Positions 43,949 to 52,505 are shown, counted from the stretch's first letter. The stretch: 64,000 nt of DNA from Ekhidna sp051379705 (GCF_051379705.1 NZ_CP179868.1:1178001-1242000), one strand, 5' to 3'. Numbers and translations are program-made. Notes: a model not told the origin generated them from the letters alone.

Positions 43949-44170
43949 TTATGATTCATCCTTATCGGGACTTGGATCTACCATTTTACCGGCTGAGCGC
44001 GCCATATCTACTGAAAATAGTTTACCAACATCGGCAAGCAGAAGAGCCGAGTTAATGGTTGCCATCACCTCATCCTTTAATTTGGGAGGTAGCTTCTCCA
44101 CATTGTTTATGAGCTTGAAAGGATTCAGTCGCTCATTTTCCTCTGGAATCTGATTATTTTTCTTGTCCAT
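43949..44170 (-). CDS. small hydrophilic protein overlapping the ECF sigma gene, 73 aa
   Basis: A soluble protein: NPFKLINNVEKLPPKLKDEV then MATINSALLLADVGKLFSVD and a polar tail. Its start lies 17 bp inside the sigma-factor gene, so the two are translationally coupled. Position suggests a regulator of the sigma factor, but there is no membrane helix or zinc-binding anti-sigma motif, so this is only a possibility. Not recognised. Confidence 0.75.
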   Translation of the reverse strand: MDKKNNQIPEENERLNPFKLINNVEKLPPKLKDEVMATINSALLLADVGKLFSVDMARSAGKMVDPSPDKDES

Positions 44171-44729
44171 AGATATCCATTAGTTTAGTTTTTGTCCTCT
44201 TCAATTTCATTTTCACAGCACTGACACCAGAACCTGTTAATTCAGCTATTTCCTTAATCGAAAATCCGTCCTGATACTTCATTAACAAAAGTGACTTCTC
44301 GGTAGGGCTAAGCTCTTCCAACAACAAATACAGTGTCTCTACACTCAGGCCCAATATCTCAGTGTCAGTGGGTGATTTATTTAGATCACTTTCTTCTTCC
44401 AGTCGTATCTCCTCTGCCATATTCATCATTTTTTTCTGCTTTGCCTGATGATCTACACAATGATTGTAGGTGATTGCATAGACCCAGGTTGAGAATTTTG
44501 ATTTTTTATTGAAACCTGAAAGTTTGAGGTAGATCTTTAAGATTACATCATGTGCTACATCTTTAGCCTCTTCCTCATTTTTGGTAAAACTCAAACACTT
44601 CTGAAAGACTTTTAATGCATACCTATCGTATAGCTCCTCGAAGTATCCAGAGTGTCTGGTTTCCAGAAGCAGATCGATGATTCGATCATCAGGGAAACTA
44701 CCTAACTCATGTTTTTCATGGAATTTCAA
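44154..44729 (-). CDS. ECF-type RNA polymerase sigma factor
   Basis: A 191-residue sigma-70 family protein of the ECF group. Region 2: FEELYDRYALKVFQKCLSFT, EEAKDVAHDVILKIYLKL, FSTWVYAITYNHCVDH. Region 4: LEELSPTEKSLLLMKYQDGF and SIKEIAELTGSGVSAVKMKL. No regulatory extension. Perfect TGTGACTTT-N14-GTCATAA promoters lie before the neighbouring MscS genes, the classic sign of an autoregulated ECF factor. It lies 42 bp after the first MscS gene and is probably in its transcript. Confidence 0.95.
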   Translation of the reverse strand: MKFHEKHELGSFPDDRIIDLLLETRHSGYFEELYDRYALKVFQKCLSFTKNEEEAKDVAHDVILKIYLKLSGFNKKSKFSTWVYAITYNHCVDHQAKQKKMMNMAEEIRLEEESDLNKSPTDTEILGLSVETLYLLLEELSPTEKSLLLMKYQDGFSIKEIAELTGSGVSAVKMKLKRTKTKLMDIYGQEK

Positions 44730-44771
44730 TTGCAGTGGGTCGAGGTAAGATGATAAGGTTAGTAACGCGAA

Positions 44772-45596
44772 TTACTTTAGTTTGACAGTTTCGGTAAGTA
44801 ACCTTTTAACAGGAACAATCACTATCCCAGAACTGGTCTTTAGAGTGCAAGATGTAATATCAATCTTTTGAATGGTTCCTTTGAGATCACTCATTTCCAA
44901 TTCTTGTCCTGCTTTAAAGTTGTTTTTAGTGTAGAATGAGGAGAGAATGTTTGTGAGTATGTCCCTGGACCCAAGTCCGAAAGAAACAGCAAAAGCCAGA
45001 ATGATGCCGCCAATAATAATGGTCACATTGGAAGTGACCAGCGCCGTATCTACACCGGCCTGATTGAGAGAAGTAATGGTGACAATAACTAAAATGAGGT
45101 AAAATGCGAATCCACTAATGGCTCGAAAGGATAAAACACCGAGTGATTCTAAGATACCCTTTAAACCCTTTCTAACGAACGAGGCTATATAAAAACCAAC
45201 TACAAAAATCACAATGGCACTAAATAATTGAGGAAGGTAGGATATAAGATCACTAATTGATCTTGAAACCACCGTCCAGCCAAGTGTATCAGATGCTGTT
45301 ACGAAAAAGAGTAAAATGATTACCCAATAGACAAATTTTCCAACCACTCTGGAAGGCGTGATCTCCAAGCTGGTTCCACTTAGCAATTCATCTAGTTTGA
45401 GTTTTTCAGATAATTTATCAAATCGAACAGCCTTTAATGTCTTCCTTACAATGTATGAGGTAATCCGAGCGATCACCCATCCAAGAAGTAATAGAAAAAG
45501 TGCACCCAAAATATTAGGAAGTGCTGACATGAAGCTTTCACCTAAAGCAACGAGAGATTGAAAGCCGACTTGAGTTAGATCAGTAATTTTTTCCAT
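44772..45596 (-). CDS. MscS-type mechanosensitive channel (first of two)
   Basis: A 274-residue channel protein: N-terminal helices (GALFLLLLGWVIARITSYIV), a pore segment LAFAVSFGLGSRDILTNILS and the beta domain GQELEMSDLKGTIQKIDITS. It is the first gene of the island, 28 nt behind promoter P1. It differs clearly from the second MscS gene in sequence, so it is not a recent duplicate. Confidence 0.92.
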   Translation of the reverse strand: MEKITDLTQVGFQSLVALGESFMSALPNILGALFLLLLGWVIARITSYIVRKTLKAVRFDKLSEKLKLDELLSGTSLEITPSRVVGKFVYWVIILLFFVTASDTLGWTVVSRSISDLISYLPQLFSAIVIFVVGFYIASFVRKGLKGILESLGVLSFRAISGFAFYLILVIVTITSLNQAGVDTALVTSNVTIIIGGIILAFAVSFGLGSRDILTNILSSFYTKNNFKAGQELEMSDLKGTIQKIDITSCTLKTSSGIVIVPVKRLLTETVKLK

Positions 45597-45624
45597 GATT
45601 TTTGTATTTAATTAAAGGGTGTTT

Positions 45625-45654
45625 TTATGACTCTGTTTTGGGGATAAAGTCACA
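45625..45654 (-). promoter_or_regulatory. ECF-type promoter P1, start of the island
   Basis: Minus strand TGTGACTTT (45654-45646), 14-bp spacer, GTCATAA (45631-45625), 28 nt before the MscS start codon at 45596. Both blocks and the spacer length match P2 and P4 exactly. Confidence 0.75.
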
Positions 45655-45718
45655 TTTCATCAAGAAGTTATTCAAACTCTTGGTAAACAGAGTTAATCAG
45701 TCTTAGTAATGGCTGGTA

Positions 45719-45750
45719 ACAAAAAATCCGATCCATTTCGGAATCGGATT
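45719..45750 (-). terminator. rho-independent terminator, minus strand
   Basis: AATCCGAT (45725-45732) pairs with ATCGGATT (45743-45750); on the minus strand it ends in six T. It follows the 59-aa gene at 45798 and separates it from promoter P1. Confidence 0.85.
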
Positions 45751-45797
45751 GATAGAAAGTGAAATTGACAGAATTATTAATTCCTGACAGTATTGCT

Positions 45798-45977
45798 TTA
45801 AGCTTCAGAAAATTGAATATCCAAAACAGTATATTCATCCTCCCCTATCAACAGCGCAAATTCATTGCTCTCATCGTTATTAAGTGAGTTGTTATGAATA
45901 ATCCACTGTTTAGTAATTGCAACTATGGCACCCTTTCCATAGTCACTTTCTACAATGTCTCCTATTCTTATATTCAT
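45798..45977 (-). CDS. small protein, 59 aa, SH3-like
   Basis: Complete frame from ATG 45977 to TAA at 45800-45798. It reads MNIRIGDIVESDYGKGAIVA, then ITKQWIIHNNSL, and ends EFALLIGEDEYTVLDIQFSE plus Ala. The GDIVESDYGKGAIV opening resembles small SH3/KOW-like barrels. It has its own terminator 48 bp downstream and a structured element upstream, so it is likely expressed. Function unknown. Confidence 0.65.
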   Translation of the reverse strand: MNIRIGDIVESDYGKGAIVAITKQWIIHNNSLNNDESNEFALLIGEDEYTVLDIQFSEA

Positions 45978-45991
45978 AATTACAAATTGTT

Positions 45992-46067
45992 AAAATAAGG
46001 GCCGACAAAAATCGGCCCCACTCCTGCTGGTTGCAAAGAGCATTTAAAGAGGATACTCAAATTATCC
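45992..46067 (-). ncRNA. candidate structured RNA element, copy 1
   Basis: On the minus strand it starts GGATA, contains ATCCTCTT in the loop of a short stem (GAGTAT/ATGCTC), and ends with the terminator-like hairpin GGGGCCGA...TCGGCCC and TTATTTT. The 52297-52370 element has the same order of blocks. It lies just before the 59-aa gene, so it may be a leader/attenuator or an independent small RNA. Confidence 0.4.
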
Positions 46068-46228
46068 CCGTGAAAAAGATCTTGAATCATCTTATAAAAA
46101 AGTAACCTAATCATTTATTTAACTGACCTTATTTCACAACCTAATTATACGTTCTGTGTCTGTTTTAATAGTGCGAAAAAGGGATACTGAACATTTTCTT
46201 TTTGCTTTACTCAGTGATGATTAATGAC

Positions 46229-46903
46229 TCAATCCCTTTGGCTCAATGAAAGCCTGATTTTAAGTTCTTCATGGAGATAAAGTTCCCCGTGTTTATTTCT
46301 GGACTCATTAATTACAGAATCAATCAATTCTGAATGAAGGGTAGGATCCAGAAAGTCTACAGCATAAAGCGATGCAATACTCGAAAGATCTGATCTTATA
46401 AAATTGACCAAGTCAGTTCTGCAAGTATTGGCGATGGTCTTTTCATCTTCAAGAAGCGCTCTTGTTCGTTCTGTATCCATCGCATTGTTGACCATTTCTT
46501 TCTGAAGTTTGAAATATCGTGCATCGCATCCTCTTGTATGATTTAATATTTTGAAAAGCCTCTCAGTTTCATATGATCCATAGGCAAAAAGAGAGTCACC
46601 GCGATCTATTATGCTGACTACACCAGGGTTTCCTTGACAGATAAAATTGATTGACTTTTTAGTCGTCCCATAGTGCTTAACAAGCTTATAAAGCCCTAAT
46701 TCAAGACCGGATTTAGAAATTGTATACGAATTGTATTTGTCGTAAACAAAGTCGCCAAGTGGCTTTAATTCTTTCCCCTTTATTTCATAAAGAGACACCT
46801 TATCTGGGGAGGTGTTATCAAGGATTTCGTAGATGATTTTGGTGTTTTCCCGACAGCTAAAAAAACTGATCGCTATCAAAAATGGTATGAATTTACTCTT
46901 CAT
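46229..46903 (-). CDS. hypothetical lipoprotein, 224 aa, downstream of SusD
   Basis: Exported protein with a lipobox-like FFSCREN (Cys17). The N-terminal half has beta strands (KIIYEILDNTSPDKVSLYEI, KGKELKPLGDFVYDKYNSYT) resembling a DUF4369-like fold; the rest is helical (YFKLQKEMVNNAMDTERTRA). No thioredoxin domain follows. It is 75 bp beyond the susCD operon on the same strand, after a strong terminator, so it probably has its own promoter. Function unknown. Confidence 0.75.
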   Translation of the reverse strand: MKSKFIPFLIAISFFSCRENTKIIYEILDNTSPDKVSLYEIKGKELKPLGDFVYDKYNSYTISKSGLELGLYKLVKHYGTTKKSINFICQGNPGVVSIIDRGDSLFAYGSYETERLFKILNHTRGCDARYFKLQKEMVNNAMDTERTRALLEDEKTIANTCRTDLVNFIRSDLSSIASLYAVDFLDPTLHSELIDSVINESRNKHGELYLHEELKIRLSLSQRD

Positions 46904-46923
46904 CTATTTTAGTTTAAATGCTT

Positions 46924-46961
46924 AAAAAAAACAAGGTTACTGTCGACTGACAGTAACCTTG
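46924..46961 (-). terminator. strong terminator after susD
   Basis: A perfect 13-bp stem, CAAGGTTACTGTC (46932-46944) with GACAGTAACCTTG (46949-46961) and loop GACT, runs into eight T on the minus strand (46931-46924), 17 bp after the SusD stop. Confidence 0.96.
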
Positions 46962-46978
46962 AAAATGCGTACCAATTA

Positions 46979-48496
46979 TTAATTAAGCCAAGAATTTGAG
47001 CCGTCTGCCGTGTCTACTCCATCAGCATTGTTCACTCCACCAAACGTATAAGTGTCGATTTCGAGAATGGCCAATTCATCAGCAGGAACCGGAAAATGAA
47101 GAATTGTTCCAATTTGAAGCGCATCTTGCCTTCTCATATCAAACAATTCCAATCCAAACAATGTCCTACCGAGCTCAATGTCTCTTTCGGCAAAGATCAA
47201 ATCTCTCACTTCCGCCTGAGTTGCCGAGGCAGCAACATCCGGCAATGCCCCAATAGCTACACGAGGATTCGCCGGGTCATTCAAGATGGCGATAGCAGCT
47301 GCCGTATTGCCTAGTTCGTTTTCTGCTTCCGCTAAAAGCAGATCATTCATATAACCTTTGGCATAGGCCACATCTCCAACGCAATTATCGTTGGAAAAAA
47401 AGTTATTAATATTTCCCTGCCAATAGTGAGTACGAAGCTGTGCTCCTCTTTCCAGCCTAAAGAATGAAAGATCATTGCTATAGGCAAAGTATTCACCCAA
47501 TCGCTGATCTCCGTTGTAGCCAGTGCCTGTTAAAACATCTTCTGCAATTACCGCACTAGGCTCCAGTGGAAATCTTTTTGGATATGTAGAATTAAATCTT
47601 CTCAAAACCCTATGATCTATCCTGAAGTACCAGAAAAGCCCAGACAGACAGTAAAAATCATGAGAGAATATCGTTCCATCATCAGTTACAATCAAATCAA
47701 AATTGATCCCATTTTGAGCGTAAGTTCTAATGGCACTCCAATCAGTTGCATTGTTTTCTGCACGGGTTCTTGCATTTGAAACAATAAAATGTGCTGCCAT
47801 GGTATTGGCAATTTGACTCAACTGAGCTTCCGTATATGTGGTTCCATTAAATGCGCCTGCAGGTGATGTATAAGAAATACCACTATCGAATATGTCGATG
47901 GCCGCATCCAAAGCGCTCACGCTAAGTGGTAAGATATCGCCATATCCGGCAAGGGTTCCTTGCTCCACATTATCACCTTCTAAATACGCCTGATCATATA
48001 CATTAGCCAGATGGCCATAAGCCATTCCTTTTGCCAAATACGCTATTCCTAACGCCCCAATCTGTGCTTCCGTTCTATCAGCTGCAGGTATTGCACTGAC
48101 AGCTGCTATCACAATATTGGATTGGGCAATCGATGCATTCCAGTCAGCCCATGGGTTAGACGATAATCCAAGGTCCGGAAAAGTCAAACTGTTATTGAAC
48201 TGAACCCTCGGCTCCACCTTAAACTGAGACCACATGGATCTGAAGTTGTTGGACATTGATGTATGATCTGCCGTCCAGGCCATGTGAACATTTGCATTAA
48301 AAAAACTACCATCATCATTGGCAGTATAGGCATCCCAAACACCTGCGATAGCTCCTGTCCCAAGATCAAAAATCAATTGTGGATCTTCATCCAAAAGCGA
48401 AGTATCCGGGTCATTCGGGTTTTCAATATCAAGTTCCTGACACCCAAATGAGGTTATCAAAAGAACTGCTGTTAAATATTTATAAATACTTTTCAT
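46979..48496 (-). CDS. SusD/RagB-family outer-membrane nutrient-binding lipoprotein
   Basis: A 505-residue lipoprotein with lipobox SFGC (Cys19) and the usual ELDIENPNDPDTS after it. Family segments include AKGMAYGHLANVYDQAYLEG, AYAKGYMNDLLLAEAENELG (TPR helix) and RDLIFAERDIELGRTLFGLE with LFDMRRQDAL near the end. It caps the SusC transporter and binds the substrate on the cell surface. It lies 11 bp after susC. No glycosidase is nearby, so the substrate may be a peptide or other oligomer rather than a glycan. Confidence 0.94.
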   Translation of the reverse strand: MKSIYKYLTAVLLITSFGCQELDIENPNDPDTSLLDEDPQLIFDLGTGAIAGVWDAYTANDDGSFFNANVHMAWTADHTSMSNNFRSMWSQFKVEPRVQFNNSLTFPDLGLSSNPWADWNASIAQSNIVIAAVSAIPAADRTEAQIGALGIAYLAKGMAYGHLANVYDQAYLEGDNVEQGTLAGYGDILPLSVSALDAAIDIFDSGISYTSPAGAFNGTTYTEAQLSQIANTMAAHFIVSNARTRAENNATDWSAIRTYAQNGINFDLIVTDDGTIFSHDFYCLSGLFWYFRIDHRVLRRFNSTYPKRFPLEPSAVIAEDVLTGTGYNGDQRLGEYFAYSNDLSFFRLERGAQLRTHYWQGNINNFFSNDNCVGDVAYAKGYMNDLLLAEAENELGNTAAAIAILNDPANPRVAIGALPDVAASATQAEVRDLIFAERDIELGRTLFGLELFDMRRQDALQIGTILHFPVPADELAILEIDTYTFGGVNNADGVDTADGSNSWLN

Positions 48497-48507
48497 AATT
48501 ACGTCTC

Positions 48508-51500
48508 TTAAAATCTAATTTGAACTACTGCTGAGTAACTTCTGAACATAGGATAGCCATAAGCATCAGCCCTGAAAAGTGTAGGGTTTAATAAGACATC
48601 CTGATCTACATTACCTGCTGCTACAGAACCTGTAGAAGAGATGTCCGGTGTGAATCCTTTATAATCAGTGATCATAAATAGGTTTCTTCCAATCAAGGAC
48701 AGTTTGATATCCTTTACAACCTCACCTACACCAATGGTAGAAAGCAAGTCATTACCAAATGTGTAGGATAGAGACATTTCTCTCAAAGCAATGTATTCTG
48801 CACTTTCGACAAATCGCTGGTTCAGACCATTACCGGAGTTACTCGTGCTTTGCATATATGAGTCCCAGTGTCTTTGTCCTTCAGGTCTTCCGGCCTGATC
48901 TACCTCTGCTCCTCTGGTGTTGAAGATTAAGTTCTGTCTCATGATATTGGCAATATCACCGCCAATCTGAGCATCCATAGATACGAAGAGCTTGAATCCT
49001 TTATAGCCTACTGAACTTGTGAAGCCTAATAAAGCATCAGGATTTGTATCTCCAAGCTTAGTGACTAATCTTGCTCCATCCTCATCCAATAGGTGGTAAG
49101 CCACTTCTTGATCTGTGTATTGGGAGCCGCTTAGAATTAAGTAGCCCTCATCGTTAACTTCAAAATCAGATGGCGTATAGGTGCCAGCCGCTAAGCCCGC
49201 AAGATTATCCACAAAGCCATCTTCATCAACAGTCAATTCACCAGTACTCTCTGCCATTCTATTACCCCATATTTCTCCTAGCTGCACACCGTCATCTATT
49301 AGGAATGAATTTGTGCCATTAAATGCTGAAAGGAAATATTTAGGACGATCAATAGAATTGACTCTTGTTCTACTTCTGGAATAGGTAATCCCAGCATCCC
49401 ACGTTACATCACCCTTAAGAATCTCTGCTCCTAGTGCTAGCTCAATTGTATTTGACTCCATAGAGCCCGCGTTTCTAAATTGTGCCTGAAATCCTTCATT
49501 TTTTGGTAGTGGAACAAGCAAAATCTGATCATCTGCTGTTGATTTAGCATAATTAAATTCCAAATTCAATCGATTCAAAAAGCTAACATTGGTACCCAAC
49601 TCAATTTCAGTAACAACTGTAGGACTCAAGTTTCTATTACCAAGAATATTGAATCCAACCACACCGCCACTTACACTAAGTGTTTCATATTGCGCCTGAA
49701 ATTGAGGTCTTACCCCAGATGTTCCTACCGAACCTCGAATTTTCCATTCCTGAATCCCGTTGATAGATAAATCCTCTGTCAATCGGTACGCCAAGGAAGC
49801 TCTATAAAAATTCACATCTCTTTGTTCTGGTCCAAAAAGAGAAGATCTATCTACTCTAAATAATCCATCGAAGATGATTTTATCCTTATAATCAAAACGT
49901 AAGTTGGTCATGTAATTATCAGCCCTGAAAGTAGTCTCGCTAGAAGTTGCTCCTAGGGTTGTACGATCTACGTTATCGAGTTGAAAAATTCCGGCCGCCT
50001 GCACATTATTCCCTGCAGTTGAAAATGAAGATGTTAGGTATTGTTCTCCTACATATCTTAAAGTCAATGCAGTATTGAAATCACCAAATGTTTTATTGAA
50101 ATTCGATGAGAATGTAAATACTCTTGCAGAATTGTCAAATGCATTTCTGCTGATAAAACCTCCCGTTCCGGTAGGATTTCCTTGTGCTAAATACTTTTGA
50201 TCATTGATGATGTGAGAACGACCTTCTGTACGGTCAAAAGTCACTTGCCCTTCAAGTCCCCACCAATCTAAGATTTGATACTTAGCAGATGTCCCCAGTA
50301 ATACTCTATTCCGCTCAAATTCTCTGAAATTGTTATGAGCGACGTAGAGTGGGTTATTTGCATTTGTGAAGTTTCCGATTGGTCGCGAAACTGTAATAAA
50401 AGGCTGTCCGTCTGGGTTTGGGGCAGTTAAATCTATATCCGGCTCAGACAAGAGCGCTCCATAAATAAACCCGGTTTGGCCACCTTCCTGAGGATTAGTT
50501 CCCTTGGAACCAATGTAATTTGCAGAAAGGGTCACATCGATCTTATCGCTGACCTGATGTCCAATATTCGCCTTTACACTTTGTCTTGTATAAGCAGGCT
50601 GTCCGGGAACCAGTCCTTCGTTCCTAAGATTATCGAAGGATCCATAAAAATTAGTTTTTTCAGTAGTTGAACCCACTGATAAATAGTTATTATGGAAACT
50701 CCTACCGGGAAAAGTCACGTCCTGCTGATCAAACAATTGGGGATAAGGATTATCAATGATTTGTTCCGTATCTGGAATTCGCTGACCATTTACATCAAGG
50801 GCGTAGGTCCCATCTGGATTCAATTGAAATGCATGTGACTTACTTAGATCAACTTTTCTAAGGACTTCATTAGTACCATATTCTGATTTGAATGTGATAT
50901 CCGTTTTACCATATTCCTTAGAACCCTTCTTAGTTATAATTTGGATTACTCCATTTCCCGCCAAAGATCCATACAATGAAGCACCAGCAGCACCCTTTAG
51001 CACCTCGATGGATTCAACATCATTCATGTTGATATCAGCTAAGCCGGCACTACCCGGAGGCGTGATTATTCCATCTACAATTATGAGTGGTTGTGTACTA
51101 CTACCAGAAATTGTGGTAGTGCCTCGCAGGTTAATTGATGCAGCCGTACCCGGCACCCCTGATTGCTGAACAATCTGTACACCAGCCACCTTGCCTCTCA
51201 AGGCATTTGCAGCATCAAGTTGAGTTACTTCGCTTAGTTGATCTTCATCTACCTTGGTCAATGCAAACCCCAACTTCTTTGCTGATGTGCCTTGGGATAC
51301 TCCGGTAACTACAACCTCTTGCAGCTCCGTGGCTCCTCCTAAAGAAACATCGATCACAGATCTAGTGCCAGTATTTATTTCCTGGGCATCAAAGCCAACG
51401 AAAGAAAAAACCAGTACTTGATTCTCATTGACCTCAATACGGTAATTACCGTCAATATCAGTGGTAGTACCCGTATTGGTCCCTTTTATCACCACATTAA

Positions 51501-51627
51501 CCCCTGGCAAACCTTCGCCAGTTTCATCTGTCACTTTACCCGAAACCGATCGCTGAGCCCAGCCTGTGAGAGCTAGAATCAGAAACGTAAAGGCAAAGCC
51601 ATAACGTAAACATTTTCTCATATTCAC
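48508..51627 (-). CDS. SusC/RagA-family TonB-linked outer membrane transporter
   Basis: A 1039-residue protein. Signal peptide (cleavage near TGWAQ), a CarboxypepD_reg-like domain at about 26-100 (SVSGKVTDETGEGLPGVNVV), a TonB-linked plug with LQEVVVTGVSQGTSAKKLGF and ESIEVLKGAAGASLYGSLAG, then a 22-strand type barrel ending in VVQIRF. It imports the ligand captured by SusD using TonB energy. The 1-kb upstream region carries two copies of the AraC-site motif. Confidence 0.96.
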   Translation of the reverse strand: MNMRKCLRYGFAFTFLILALTGWAQRSVSGKVTDETGEGLPGVNVVIKGTNTGTTTDIDGNYRIEVNENQVLVFSFVGFDAQEINTGTRSVIDVSLGGATELQEVVVTGVSQGTSAKKLGFALTKVDEDQLSEVTQLDAANALRGKVAGVQIVQQSGVPGTAASINLRGTTTISGSSTQPLIIVDGIITPPGSAGLADINMNDVESIEVLKGAAGASLYGSLAGNGVIQIITKKGSKEYGKTDITFKSEYGTNEVLRKVDLSKSHAFQLNPDGTYALDVNGQRIPDTEQIIDNPYPQLFDQQDVTFPGRSFHNNYLSVGSTTEKTNFYGSFDNLRNEGLVPGQPAYTRQSVKANIGHQVSDKIDVTLSANYIGSKGTNPQEGGQTGFIYGALLSEPDIDLTAPNPDGQPFITVSRPIGNFTNANNPLYVAHNNFREFERNRVLLGTSAKYQILDWWGLEGQVTFDRTEGRSHIINDQKYLAQGNPTGTGGFISRNAFDNSARVFTFSSNFNKTFGDFNTALTLRYVGEQYLTSSFSTAGNNVQAAGIFQLDNVDRTTLGATSSETTFRADNYMTNLRFDYKDKIIFDGLFRVDRSSLFGPEQRDVNFYRASLAYRLTEDLSINGIQEWKIRGSVGTSGVRPQFQAQYETLSVSGGVVGFNILGNRNLSPTVVTEIELGTNVSFLNRLNLEFNYAKSTADDQILLVPLPKNEGFQAQFRNAGSMESNTIELALGAEILKGDVTWDAGITYSRSRTRVNSIDRPKYFLSAFNGTNSFLIDDGVQLGEIWGNRMAESTGELTVDEDGFVDNLAGLAAGTYTPSDFEVNDEGYLILSGSQYTDQEVAYHLLDEDGARLVTKLGDTNPDALLGFTSSVGYKGFKLFVSMDAQIGGDIANIMRQNLIFNTRGAEVDQAGRPEGQRHWDSYMQSTSNSGNGLNQRFVESAEYIALREMSLSYTFGNDLLSTIGVGEVVKDIKLSLIGRNLFMITDYKGFTPDISSTGSVAAGNVDQDVLLNPTLFRADAYGYPMFRSYSAVVQIRF

Positions 51628-51679
51628 TTACATTTTAAGTTAAACATGAGATCAAGAAAGCCTTTAGAAAGCTGTTCAG

Positions 51680-51766
51680 GGTTCAAAATTGAGATATTGA
51701 ACTTTTTCAGAAATACCGTGAAAAAGAACCGTCAATCCAATTTGTTCAATATCATATTTCTAAACT
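51680..51766. promoter_or_regulatory. inverted pair of 23-bp AraC-type sites before susC
   Basis: Site A1 (51680-51702, plus) reads GGTTCAAAA, four bases, GATATTGAAC. Site A2 (51744-51766) is the same motif in reverse (GTTCAATATC on plus). The gap is 41 bp. The inner spacer also has a CTTTTTCA/TGAAAAAG hairpin. The proximal site is 52 bp before the susC start codon. The same arrangement is repeated at 52506-52592. Confidence 0.65.
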
Positions 51767-51920
51767 TTTGATTTGATGATCAGACTTAAGTTTAGGCGTA
51801 TTTAATTTTTAGGGCATCCATACATTTTTAAAGAATCTTAAATCATAGTAGAGTTTTTTGAGATCTACAACTGTGCGGGTGTCCTTTTTTTGTTACACAT
51901 TTTTCTAAAAGTTAGGTTAG

Positions 51921-52255
51921 TTACACCTGATCATCAATACAGATACTATCAATGTAATGATTAGCCAGAGTCACGTAGGTGTAGCTGGACCTGTAAGAAA
52001 ATGGCACTACTACTTTTAGGTTATATATGTCAATCAGCAGATCACTTTCATGCAGTTCCCCTTGACAGGTAATTAGCTTTGATTTAGAATATTCGTTACT
52101 AAAAAAAGGGATTACCGTAAGAACTTTTCTGATTCCGATAAGCTTCTCCGATGAATAATTGACTTGTCAGAAATGCCAATGAATCGTACCGGATTAGGGC
52201 TTTCATTTAGCTTGATTGAGCGATGGAGCTTGCCGTAGCGCCGACCTGAAGGCAT
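51921..52255 (-). other. possible decayed coding sequence in the susC upstream region
   Basis: Minus-strand frame 52166-51921 is open for 81 codons with protein-like content (for example LLIDIYNLKVVVPFSYRSSY) but has no ATG, GTG or TTG start. It overlaps a 47-codon frame at 52255-52112 whose middle, NPVRFIGIS, resembles a PAS domain. A frameshifted remnant is possible; chance openness in AT-rich DNA is not excluded. Confidence 0.25.
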
Positions 52256-52296
52256 AATCAATAAGAGCTCTTTATATATGCTTGCATATTTTAAAC

Positions 52297-52370
52297 AAAA
52301 AATAAGGGCCGATTGCTCGGCCCCACTTCTAGTATAAACTAAAAGTATGAAGAGGATCTTTATACTATCC
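52297..52370 (-). ncRNA. candidate structured RNA element, copy 2
   Basis: Minus strand: GGATA start, ATCCTCTT in a loop closed by AGTAT/ATACT, an alternative 8-bp pairing AGTATAAA/TTTATACT, then hairpin GGGGCCGA-GCAA-TCGGCCC and TTATTTTTT. Same design and length (74 nt) as 45992-46067 (76 nt). No minus-strand gene ends just upstream, so it is not simply a gene terminator. Confidence 0.45.
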
Positions 52371-52505
52371 TATCGCGTAGCATATTAGGTTTATTAAGTG
52401 CTTTTGAAACCGCCCAGCACATTTGCAACATTTCAACACTAACTAGTCTTTTCACACGACTCTTTCTCGTTGCATCACAAGATTACCAAACAGGCCGTAG
52501 GTTAA

